Below, one piece after another: positions 28,832 through 39,700 of a stretch of DNA of 64,000 nucleotides; positions within the stretch are counted from its first letter, which is position 1; the number at the start of each line of letters is the position of its first letter. The DNA lies in NCBI GenBank assembly GCA_037893245.1, contig JBAIAA010000407.1, forward strand, positions 58,367 to 122,366, in the 5' to 3' direction. The DNA comes from Crossaster papposus. Taxonomy: Eukaryota; Echinodermata; Asteroidea; Velatida; Solasteridae. The notes beneath the pieces were generated by a model. The model saw only the letters and a list, made by a program, of their open reading frames with translations, did no database searches and was not told where the DNA came from. The translations under genes and the position numbers were made by a program.

Positions 28832-29834
28832 TGTGGGAGGGGGTCATGAAATGACTAGGTGGGTTCGAAACTGGCTGAAAGTTGGGTTGGAACGGTAAAG
28901 TCCAACATGAGGCAGGCAGGCAGCGTTTTTATTGACAATAACAAACATACGACAAAAGGAGAAAAAGAAAAGGAAAATACCAAAATTAATTACAAAATTA
29001 ACTAGACATTACAGTAAAATCAAGGTTACATGAAGTATGTTGCCGCACACTGACTAGTACTCCACCTAAATGGACGGTGACGTCACAATCTAGGCCAAAC
29101 TAGTGGCTGGTAAATACATGTAATAATTTGACATAAACTCTAGCAGGACTAGGAGTAAAGTCTATTACAGGAACAACTGATTTAACTTACACATTGGCAA
29201 TCATAAAATACCAAGATGCATTATCTCAGTTCCAATAAAATAGTAAATCGATCTACATCCAACTAGACATACTTTAAAATACAATGTAGTTGTTTAAAAT
29301 GCATAGTATTGCCGTCTACAACGAGTGAGGGCGCCCTTTACTTATCACAACGTCTGACAGAGTCTAAAAACCCAGGTTTGTCTTAATTTTACAAATGATA
29401 CACTGCGAACACAAGTACATAATGCGAGTCCTACTTTAACACACCACATGGGATTATACTTCGTACACGAGTGCATAATATAAATCTATGTCTACATGTA
29501 TCTATATCCATCTTGGCCGAAAACAGCGTTAATAAATGGGCGGCGCCATGTTGGATAAAATGTAACCAAACAAAACTGCTTAATACTAAATTTCAGACTG
29601 GTTTCACATATAACCTAGCATACGTTGGGAACCTATACAATAATACAATTTAGGCCCTATAAGTTTTAATGACACTAACATTATTAAAAACACAGAAAAT
29701 CTCGTACCTGAAAGTTGGGTTGGAACGGTAAAGTCCAACATGAGGCAGGCAGGCAGCGTTTGCCGCCGGCCGCATGGTGGCGCTATAACCGCTCCAACGG
29801 ACGGACTTTCGTGCGATGCCTTACCGACTCTACA
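28832..29834 (-). repeat. 3' LTR of the Gypsy element, 1003 bp
   Basis: In element orientation the LTR begins TGTAGAGTCGG and ends CCTCCCACA. The 2-bp length difference from the other LTR lies near 29492 (TGTCTACATG here, TGTACATG in the partner); substitutions are at CCCAGG versus CACAGG and AATTTTAC versus AATTGTAC. A minus-strand AATAAA lies at 28928-28933. A 54-bp segment occurs twice within each LTR (28875-28928 and 29708-29761). No ORF here is credible. Confidence 0.95.
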
Positions 29835-29843
29835 TCTTTTCCC
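29835..29843 (-). other. Polypurine tract of the Gypsy element
   Basis: On the minus strand GGGAAAAGA directly abuts the first base of the 3' LTR. This is the expected position and composition of the plus-strand primer for LTR retrotransposons. Confidence 0.85.
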
Positions 29844-30165
29844 AAAGTACAACGTTGTCGCCCCGACGACGAAAAGGCATACAGTGGTGCGACTACTCCG
29901 GGGCTTAGCCTGGAGCAAAACTCCTAGTATTAACTAACAGCAAAAACTTGGCAAAAATTGTTATGCACAAAACTGTAACCTCTTAAAAACATAAATTACA
30001 AACACCAGAACAGGGGCACCTGGCCCAATAAAAAATCAACACTCAGTGGAAAGCGAGTTTTCGTGTCTCTTTTACAAAAACTCTGCTTGTGTACAGACAG
30101 CTCTTAGTCTAAACAGTCTGTTACATTTAATTAGCTTGCTGCTGTGCAGATCTAGCTTTCAAAAG

Positions 30166-33100
30166 TTAATTGTCCGAGTCGCTCTCGGAGCAAGAATCGT
30201 ACTCAGTCTCTGTTCGAGTAGCTAGTCTTCTCACCTGGTCAAGTAGACGGATGACACTGCTGAACTGGTACCTGCTGGGTGGCTTTCCCTTGGTCACTCG
30301 TCTCGATCGGCGTGGTCTCGTCCCTCCACGGTCCTCGGCTCTGATGTCAGGTCGCACGGTCTCTCCTGGACTCCCGGCTGTGGCCTTGGGTTGAAGTGTG
30401 ACTGGTCCTGCTCCTCCAGTCTCCCTGGTCATGACTGCTTCAGCTGGCTCTGCGACAAATACCTCTGGGGCAGCGGTGGGCAACGAACTTACGCAGTCGT
30501 CTTCCTTATCAGTAAGATCCGGATCAGCTAAACCAAGTGTTTCACCCCAAATAGCGCTGCTTTCGCTGCTGGCCGTTAGGCTCGAAGAAGAAGTGTCCGG
30601 TGTCGCGAACTCGTCAGTGGCGGTCTCTGCTGGCTGGGGCTTGACCTCCCATGGACAGTGCTTTACTTCACTTCGATGGAGAACCTTTTTACGTCAAGTT
30701 GAATTGCGCACCTCATAGACTGGCTGTCCCTCAAAGGGTCTCCCAACTACCAAGTATGGTGATTCCTCCAAAAAATCCTGGATTTTACACCTTCCCCGGT
30801 GTGTACGGTCCCTGACCAAGACGTACTCTCCAATGCCCAGTGGTTGTTCGAATACATCCTTCCTGTGAGCCATGGTCCTGCTTTCAACTGTCTGGGCCAC
30901 GTTATCAGCTGCTAGCTTGCGGGCAGTGTCCAACTGTGACAAGTGTTTCTTCACGTAGTGCTGTGGTGTCTCTCCATCTAGTTGGGGGTGGTCTACACCC
31001 AGGACAAGGTGTTGGGGCAGGCGTGCTGATCTCCCGAAGAGTAGAAAAAAAGGCTCATAGCCCGTACAGCTATGGACGGTGTTGTTGTAGGTAGCAACTA
31101 ACTGCGGTAGGTAGTCAGCCCATCTTGACTTCTTCTGTGCAGGCAGTACTTTAAGTAGGTTATGCAGGGTGCGATTGAAACGCTCGCATTGCCCATTCCC
31201 TTGGGGATGGTACGGAGTGGTATGCGAGCGCCCAATACCGTACAACTGGCAGAGTTCCTGAATGACTTCGGCTATAAAGCACTTCCCATTATCAGAGTGA
31301 AGTCTGAGCGGAGCCCCATAAGGTGTTATCAGGTGTTTGACTAGGGCACGTGCCACTGTTTCCGCCCGTTGGTCTCTCGTGGGAATGGCCCACGCGAACT
31401 TAGTGAATACATCGGTGCGGATTAACACGTTCTCGTGGCCACTTGATGACGGCTCGAGTACCGTAAAGTCCATCGCTACTACTTCCAATGGGGCGGTAGC
31501 CTTGAGAGTTCCCATTGGGGGTCTTGTGCAACGATTAGGTTGCTTGCTGACACCACACCTGACACACTGCCGACACCAAGCTCTGACTGAACTCTCCATG
31601 TTTGGCCAAAAGAAGAGGGGCTGGATCAACCGGAGGGTTTGCTTTACCCCAAAGTGACCCATGTCGTCGTGGAAGGATTTCAGTACAACCTCCTGCAGTC
31701 GGGCTGGCACCACCAGGCGCTCACACTTCCTTTCCCCATGAAAGGTTGACTGCCGGTACAACACCCCATCCCTCAGCTGAAGCTGATCCCAGTGTTTTAG
31801 TACGGTAGCTACTGCTGGAGGATCCTCATGTCTCTCTTGACGGGTCGGTCGGTAGCCTCTCCCAAAGTAAGTCCTGACTCTCTGGAGTACGAAATCACCA
31901 TTTTGAAGGGATCCGAGTTCTGCCGCAGTATACCCCGGTAAGCAGCGACTTCCATCTTGCTGGTTCACTCTTATCTGATGAAGTAGAACTGGCGGCACCG
32001 CCGAACTAGAGTCAGTGGGGCCACATGTGGCACGTACTGCCCCAGAGGAGACTTCCAACTCGGGACCCAGATGGAGGGGCTTATGAGCACCATCATCCTT
32101 CTGGGAAAGCCTAGACAGAGCATCAGGAGCTTGGTTACGCTTCCCAGGTCGATATTCTAACTTGTAGTCGAAGGCAGACAACTGCTGAACCCATCTGAGC
32201 TCTGGGGCACTGAGATTGGCCGTATCTAAGTACTTCAGTGGATTATGATCCGTGTAGATTGTGCATTGGTTCCCCATCAAATAGTCCTTGAAGGCCTGGC
32301 AGACTGACCATCGAACAGCTAGTAGCTCTAACTTGAATGACGAATAATGCCTATCGTTGCGCTCTGCTGGCCGCAGAGATCTGGATGCATAGGCAATCAC
32401 TGTCCTGGTTCCGTCACCTTGTTCCTGAGAAAGTACTGCCCCAGCCCAGTCGCACTAGCATCAGTTTCCACACGAAAAGGTCGACTGAAATCAGCGAACT
32501 GCAGAACTGGCGCCTCGGTTAACTTTGTCTTTAGTGCCAGGAAAGCCGAAACTGCAGCACTATCCAGGTCTACCTTCCTACTCCCAGTTTTCGTCTTTGC
32601 GTTGCCCTTACTTCCAGTCCCCTTTAGATAGGTGAACAGAGGAGACGCGACGCTGGAATACTGGTGGACAAACTTCCTAAAGAACCCTGTGAAGCCCAGG
32701 AAAGACCTAAGCTCAGTTACTGTCGTTGGTTGTGGCCAATCCTGAACCAGGGATATCTTGTCAGGGTCTGGTTTCACTCCTTCACCCGCTGCTACCAAAT
32801 GCCCCAAGTACTTAACTTGAGTCTGGAAGAAGGAACACTTTGCTGGCTTGATCTTCAACCCATACTGCTTCAGACGAGAGAACACCCGCTCTAGCCGCTC
32901 AAGGTGTTCATCAAAGGTCGATGAGAATATTATGATGTCGTCTAGGTAGATCAGGAGGCTTTGCAGGGCTTGATCGCCCAGGCAACGTTGCATGAGGCGT
33001 TGAAATGTTGCTGGGCTGTTGTAAAGCCCGAATGGCATTCTTGTGTATTCATACAACCCGAACGGCGTCACGAATGCTGTCTTTTCTTGATCCTTCTCCT

Positions 33101-34598
33101 CCATGGCCAACTGGTAGTATCCCGACGTCAAGTCAAGAACGCTGAAGTACTTTGCTCCCCCAAGGGCTTGGAGTGATTTATCAATCCGGTGCAGGGGGAA
33201 GGAGTTCTTGGTAGTAACTGAGTTTAGCCTCCTTTAATCAATACACAGACGTATAGTTTGGTCCTTTTTTCTAACAACAACTATCGGCGAAGCCCAGGGG
33301 CTAACACTTTCACGAACAATCCCAGCATTGACAAGTTCATGTATGTGCTGGCGAACTTCCTGATACTGTAATGGCGGAAGTGACCTGTATGGTTGCCGGA
33401 TCGGGGCCGCATCACCCGTCTTTATGGTGTGCTTCACGGTGTCACAGTAACCAAGGTCTCGGTCATGTCCTGAGAAGATGCCTTCATATTGCCTCAACAC
33501 CCCCTTGAACTTCGCTTGTTGATCTGCTGTTAACTCTATCCCTGGCTCAAAATCGCCCGTCTGTAGACCAGTAGGGTCCGCGGTCATCGATGAAGAGCAA
33601 AAGAACGTTTGGATGACAGAAGGGTCGGGGTGATTCTGATTGGCAGCATCCGTGTTGATTAACTCTGCAAGATACAAGGTTCCTATGCAGGTATGACTTG
33701 GGACGATGGCGTCACCCTCACTGTCATTTGTCAAAGCCACCAAAAACATGCCGTTTGATACTGAAACCAAACACCGCCCAATTTGCAGTGAAGAAGTTAG
33801 GTTGGACCCCTCGTCTGGTTCCAGGATTGCCTCATACGTCATGCCATCAGGCCCCGGTTGAGCAGTTGCCCAAAATGTGACAGTCTCGCCCTGAGGGACA
33901 ACTGCAGCTCCTCCCTTTGGTAGATATGCACGACTTATTCCATCCCTGGCCGAAAACTTGACTCTCTTCCCAGTTGCCGCTAAGGCTCTCTCCCATGTTG
34001 GCCCTTGTCTCTCGGTGCGAAGCTGCTCTAAGTATCCCTGACCGTAGTCTCGAACCGGAAGGCTCCAACACTCCCCTAAAACATTCATTCCTAAAATGCA
34101 TGGTGGACCAACAGGCTTCGCTACCCCGTCATTCTCCTTAATAACAAGTATGAGTCGGTCAGGTATGTTGGTGCCGAGTGCGGTCACGTCCGCCTCAAAA
34201 CAGCCAATATATGGTATGTCTGCCCCATTTGCTGAAAGCAGTCGGAAGTACTCTGGAATCGCCTTTATCTCAAACCCGCGTGGTTTCAGGAACTGGTAGT
34301 AGTACTGCTCAGACACAGTGGAGACCATTGACCCTGTATCGAGCAGACACTGGACTGGATGCAAGCAATTACGTGTACCGAGCAGAACATTGACGCAGTA
34401 ACAATTTGAAACAGCCGTATTACAAAATCGCTGATCTACTGAGCCATCCCATGCCCCTCCAGCTGTCTGGCTCCCGACAACTGAGGGCGCCTGTTTTCCG
34501 ACCGGGGGGTAGCACCGGGTGGCGGTCGGCGGATGTAGGGTTGACGGGGAATCTGGCAATTTCGGGCAAAGTGCCCTGGCTCTCCACAGTTGTAGCAC
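30166..34598 (-). pseudogene. pol: Gypsy pol polyprotein, disrupted at three sites
   Basis: Encodes the element's protease, reverse transcriptase, RNase H and integrase. The frame opens at 34598 inside gag and is -1 relative to gag, so it is probably made by frameshifting; I found no clear slippery heptamer. Protease Asp-Thr-Gly lies near 34340. The reverse transcriptase active site YLDD is at 32937-32948. RNase H follows (VETDASATG near 32460, YTDHN near 32245). Integrase has a His-His-Cys-Cys zinc motif, then a core with spaced catalytic Asp, Asp and Glu (MDF, SDNGKC, QCERFN). An acidic, Arg-rich tail ends at 30166. Breaks: in-frame TAA at 33234-33236 early in the reverse transcriptase, a one-base shift at the C4 run 32439-32442 in RNase H, and in-frame TGA at 30694-30696 just after the integrase C-terminal domain. 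Frame is kept across both stop codons. As it stands it cannot make a full polyprotein. Confidence 0.93.
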
Positions 34599-35626
34599 CG
34601 GGGGACCTGCACGGGGGACTGGTACTCTGGTGGGAATGGGCCGTTCCAGGAATTCTGTGCGGGACCAAGGGGAAGCTGTGGGGAAGCCGACTTAAGGGCG
34701 AGGGCCTCAACTGTTTGTTGGAGCTTCTCAACTTTCTTCTCTAACTGGCCGAGTGAGCTATCTTCGAGATGCATAGTCGCCATTGTCCCTTGCTTGGGCA
34801 ACCTGCCGAGACGGGCACCCTCCCTTTCAGCTCTTTTAATCGCCCAGTTCTTTATTTCAGTGAAAGTCATAGTTGGGCAGCGATCCAGGAGGTCACGACA
34901 CGAGTTTCGTAACCCCTCCACCTCCAGCCCGTCAACGAACTGCTCTATCAACATCCGGTCCGGCCCCTGATAGATCTTTTCCTTTTTCTGTAGCCGAAGG
35001 TAAAGGCGTTGAAGGGCTACGGAAAAATCTCTTACACTTTCCCCTGTCTGCTGACGACGGTCAAGTAGTCGGCGCTGGAGCTCACCACTGGTCAGTCCTT
35101 CCCCGTAGGAGTCCTTAAGATAGGTAAGCACCTCTTCGGCTGTCTGTCCACTGTTGAGTAGTGCCTTGGCCTCCACCTTCGGGCTGCCCTTGAGAGAGTC
35201 AAGGAGGAACTGCCCCCTCTGTCGTGGTAACACTGCATATCGATCGAAGGCATGCAGGATTGTCTCTACAAACTCATCAATGGGCATTGATCGGCCCGTG
35301 ATGTCTTCTCTGCCCTCGTATGTTGGAACTTTGCGCTCTGGAGCCAGCACTACAGGAGCTTGACTAGGCGGTACTGCGAGTACAGCTGGCTCTGTCACTA
35401 CTACATCAAAGACTCTCCCCTCCCATCCATCAGGTGGCGGAATAACTGCTCCATTCTCGACTATCAGAATAACTTTTCCATCCTCAGTGGCATATGAAAG
35501 GCCTCGTGCTTCTGCGTAACGGACTTGTAGCGTCGACAGCAAGAGCCGGTTCTTGCGTAGGGTTAGCTGAACGGGTTTGTCCGTTGAGCTTAGCTTTACT
35601 CGAACAGTGGACGAGTCCGGTGCCAT
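34436..35626 (-). CDS. gag: Gypsy gag-like nucleocapsid polyprotein
   Basis: Structural protein of the retrotransposon particle, intact over about 396 residues. I chose the ATG at 35626; the same frame is open a little further upstream without an ATG. The central part resembles the helical retrotransposon gag domain (FDRYAVLPRQRGQFLLDSL, then RRQQTGESVRDFSVALQRLY). Near the C-terminus a single CCHC zinc knuckle, CYNCGEPGHFARNC, should bind RNA. It overlaps the pol frame by about 160 nt. The leader from the LTR to the ATG is only about 87 nt. Unlike pol, no disruption is seen. Confidence 0.92.
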   Translation of the reverse strand: MAPDSSTVRVKLSSTDKPVQLTLRKNRLLLSTLQVRYAEARGLSYATEDGKVILIVENGAVIPPPDGWEGRVFDVVVTEPAVLAVPPSQAPVVLAPERKVPTYEGREDITGRSMPIDEFVETILHAFDRYAVLPRQRGQFLLDSLKGSPKVEAKALLNSGQTAEEVLTYLKDSYGEGLTSGELQRRLLDRRQQTGESVRDFSVALQRLYLRLQKKEKIYQGPDRMLIEQFVDGLEVEGLRNSCRDLLDRCPTMTFTEIKNWAIKRAEREGARLGRLPKQGTMATMHLEDSSLGQLEKKVEKLQQTVEALALKSASPQLPLGPAQNSWNGPFPPEYQSPVQVPRCYNCGEPGHFARNCQIPRQPYIRRPPPGATPRSENRRPQLSGARQLEGHGMAQ

Positions 35627-35695
35627 ACCTGCAGCACACTCAGACAAAGATGCTGTTGCCTACCTCAGTTTACTATTTGTTTTGTCTCGTCAGCC

Positions 35696-35713
35696 AATCC
35701 CACTTCTGACACT
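35696..35713 (-). other. Candidate primer-binding site (tRNA-Leu-like)
   Basis: Immediately after the 5' LTR the minus strand reads AGTGTCAGAAGTGGGATT. Its complement, AATCCCACTTCTGACAC, looks like the T-arm and acceptor 3' half of a leucine tRNA (from general knowledge of tRNA ends). The last bases of the expected CCA pairing are imperfect, so tRNA identity is inferred. Confidence 0.6.
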
Positions 35714-36714
35714 TGTGGGAGGGGGTCATGAAATGACTAGGTGGGTTCGAAACTGGCTGAAAGTTGGGTTGGAACGGTAAAGTCCAACATGAGGCAGGCA
35801 GGCAGCGTTTTTATTGACAATAACAAACATACGACAAAAGGAGAAAAAGAAAAGGAAAATACCAAAATTAATTACAAAATTAACTAGACATTACAGTAAA
35901 ATCAAGGTTACATGAAGTATGTTGCCGCACACTGACTAGTACTCCACCTAAATGGACGGTGACGTCACAATCTAGGCCAAACTAGTGGCTGGTAAATACA
36001 TGTAATAATTTGACATAAACTCTAGCAGGACTAGGAGTAAAGTCTATTACAGGAACAACTGATTTAACTTACACATTGGCAATCATAAAATACCAAGATG
36101 CATTATCTCAGTTCCAATAAAATAGTAAATCGATCTACATCCAACTAGACATACTTTAAAATACAATGTAGTTGTTTAAAATGCATAGTATTGCCGTCTA
36201 CAACGAGTGAGGGCGCCCTTTACTTATCACAACGTCTGACAGAGTCTAAAAACACAGGTTTGTCTTAATTGTACAAATGATACACTGCGAACACAAGTAC
36301 ATAATGCGAGTCCTACTTTAACACACCACATGGGATTATACTTCGTACACGAGTGCATAATATAAATCTATGTACATGTATCTATATCCATCTTGGCCGA
36401 AAACAGCGTTAATAAATGGGCGGCGCCATGTTGGATAAAATGTAACCAAACAAAACTGCTTAATACTAAATTTCAGACTGGTTTCACATATAACCTAGCA
36501 TACGTTGGGAACCTATACAATAATACAATTTAGGCCCTATAAGTTTTAATGACACTAACATTATTAAAAACACAGAAAATCTCGTACCTGAAAGTTGGGT
36601 TGGAACGGTAAAGTCCAACATGAGGCAGGCAGGCAGCGTTTGCCGCCGGCCGCATGGTGGCGCTATAACCGCTCCAACGGACGGACTTTCGTGCGATGCC
36701 TTACCGACTCTACA
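35714..36714 (-). repeat. 5' LTR of the Gypsy element, 1001 bp
   Basis: Nearly identical partner of 28832-29834. It would carry the element's promoter. A perfect CRE-type palindrome TGACGTCA lies at 35960-35967 (29078-29085 in the other LTR). I could not place a TATA box confidently. The internal 54-bp direct repeat lies at 35757-35810 and 36588-36641. Confidence 0.95.
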
Positions 36715-39700
36715 CATACATACACATAAGAAAACATGGCTGCGAATGAGGATAATTTTCTCGACATATATCTGAGCTGCGAACTTCAACGTTGTTCAAG
36801 AATGAAGAGACACTCACCAGCTCGACATCTGAGCCAAAATATTGCCAAATTTCTCACAGGAACAAACCTAAACTGAGAGACTCATGCGTCAGGACACTGG
36901 CGGCATATGCCTATGTGGCACTACACGTGTACATACAAACACATCAGAAAACATGGCTGCGAATGAGGATATTTTTCTCGACATATATCTGAGCTGCGAG
37001 CCTCAACGTTGTTGGAGAATGAAGAGACATTCACCACCTCCACATCTGAGCTAACATATCGCCAAAATTCTTACCGGAAGAGACCAAAACTTTGAGACTC
37101 ATGCGTTAGGAAACTGGCGGCCTAGGCCTATGCGGCAATACACGTGTACACGCATAAACATAAGAAAACATGGCTGCGAATGAGGATAATTTGATGAACT
37201 TATATCTGAGCTGCGAACCTCAACGTTGTTCGAGAATGAAGAGACTCTCGCCAGCTCAACATCTGAGCCAAAATATTTCCAAATTTCTTACTGGAAAAAG
37301 CAAAACTGTGAGACTCATGCGTCAGGACACTGGCGGCATAGGCCTCTGAGGCAATACACGTGTACATCTATACACATAAGAAAACATGGCTGCGAATGAG
37401 GAGAATTTTCTCGACATATAACTGAGCTGTGAGCCTCAACGTTGTTCAAGAATAAAGAGACACTCACCAGCTCGACATCTGAGCTAACACATCGCCAAAA
37501 TTCTCACCGGAAGAGACCAAAACTTTGGGACTCATGCGTCAGGACACTGGCGGCATAGGCCTATGAGGCAATACACGTGTACATACATACACATCAGAAA
37601 ACATGGCTGCGAATGAGGACAATTTTCTCGACATATATCTGAGCTGTGAGCCTCAACGTTGTTCGAGAATGAAGAGACACTCGCCAGCTCGACATCCGAG
37701 CCAAAATATTGCCAGATTTCTCACTGGAAAAACAAACAAACTGAGAGGCTCACGCGTCAGTATACTGGCTGCATAGGCATATGTGGCAATACACGTTTAC
37801 ATACATACACATCAGAAAATATGGCTGCGAATGAGGATAATGTTCTCGACATATATCTGAGCTGCGAACCTCAACATTGTTGGAGAATGAAGAGACATTC
37901 ACCACCTCCACATCTGAGCTAACATATCGCCAAAATTCTCACCGGAAGAGACCAAAACTTTGAGACTCATGCGTCAGGACACTAGCGGCATAGGCCTATG
38001 CGGCAATACACGTGTACACGCATAAACATAAGAAAACATGGCTGCGAATGAGGATAATTTAATGAACTTATATCTGAGCTGCGAACCTCAACGTTGTTCG
38101 AGAATGAAGAGACTCTCGCCAGCTCAACATCTGAGCCAAAATATTTCCAAATTTCTCACTGGAAAAAACCAAAACTGTGAGACTCATGCGTCAGGACACT
38201 GGCGGCATAGGCCTATGAGGCAATACACGTGTACATCCATACACATAAGAAAACATGCCGGCGAATGAGGACAATTTTCCCGACATATATCTGAGCTGCG
38301 AGCCTCAACGTTGTTCGAGAATGAAGAGACACTCACCAGCTCGACATCTGAGCTAACACATCGCCAAAATTCTCACCGGAAGAGACCAAAACTTTGGGAC
38401 TCATGCGTCAGGACACTGGCGGCATAGGCCTATGAGGCAATACACGTGTACATACATACACATCAGAAAACATGGCTGCGAATGAGGATAATGTTCTCGA
38501 CATATATCTGAGCTGCGAACCTCAACGTTGTTCGAGAATGAAGAGACACTCACCCGCTCGACATCTGAGCCAAAATATTGCCAAATTTCTCACGGGAACA
38601 AACCTAAACTGAGAGACTCATGCGTCAGGACACTGGCGGCATATGCCTATGTGGCAATGCACGTGTACCTACAAACACATAAGAAAACATGGCTGCGAAT
38701 GGGGATATTTTTCTCGACATATATCCGAGCTGCGAACCTCAACGTTATTGGAGAATGAAGAGACATTCACCACCTCCACATCTGAGCTAACATATCGCAA
38801 AAATTTTACCGGAAGAAACCAAAACTTTGAGACTCATGCGTCAGGTTACTGGCGGCATAGGCCTATGCGGCAATACACGTGTACACGCATAAACATAAGA
38901 AAACATGGCTGCGAATGAGGATAATTTTATGAACTTATATCTGAGCTGTGAGCCTCAACGTTGTTCGAGAATGAAGAGACACTCCCCAGCTCGACATCTG
39001 AGCCAAAATATTTCCAAATTTCTTACTGGAAAAAGCAAAACTGTGAGACTCATGCGTCAGGACACTGGCGGCATAGGCCTCTGAGGCAATACACGTGTAC
39101 ATCCATACACATAAGAAAACATGGCTGCAAAGGAGGACAATTTTCTCGACATATATCTGAGCTGTGAGCCTCAACGTTGTTCGAGAATGAAGAGACATTC
39201 ACCAGCTCGACATCTGAGCTAACACATCGCCAAAATTCTCACCGGAAGAGACCAAAACTTTGGAACTCATGCGTCAGGACACTGGCGGCATAGGCCTATG
39301 AGGCAATAGACGTGTACATACATACACATCAGAAAACATGGCTGCGAATGAGGACAATTTTCTCGACATATATCTGAGCTGTGAGCCTCAACGTTGTTCG
39401 AGAATGAAGAGACACTCGCCAGCTCGACATCTGATCCAAAATATTGCCAAATTTCTCACTGAAAAAAAACCAAACTGTGAGACTCATGCGTCAGGACACT
39501 GGCGGCATAGGCATATGAGGCAATTCACGTGTACATCCATACACATAAGAAAACATGGCTGCGAATGAGGACAATTTTTTCGACATATATCTGAGCTGCG
39601 AGCCTCAACGTTGTTCGAGAATGAAGAGACACTCACCAGCTCGACATCCGAGCCAAAATATTGCCAGATTTCTCACTGGAAAAACAAACAAACTGAGAGG

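Larger units (their letters stand above)
28832..36714 (-). mobile_element. Full-length Ty3/Gypsy LTR retrotransposon, 7883 bp
   Basis: Complete LTR element read from right to left: 5' LTR 35714-36714, primer-binding site, gag, pol (protease, reverse transcriptase, RNase H, integrase), polypurine tract, 3' LTR 28832-29834. Target duplication CATA at 28828-28831 and 36715-36718; excising the element restores the monomer segment GTGTACATACATACAC. The order reverse transcriptase-RNase H-integrase defines Ty3/Gypsy rather than Ty1/Copia. I see no envelope-like ORF after integrase. The two LTRs differ by about two substitutions and one 2-bp indel in 1 kb, so insertion is recent, yet pol carries three disruptions. 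Confidence 0.95.

Noticed and set aside
29604..29937. ORFs inside the 3' LTR
   Set aside because: They lie in LTR sequence, are repeated only as part of the LTR and show no domain; the LTR explanation is sufficient.
34436..34598. Slippery heptamer for gag-pol frameshifting
   Set aside because: The overlap contains GGAAAAC, but it does not fit the X-XXY-YYZ pattern in the gag frame, so no site is claimed.
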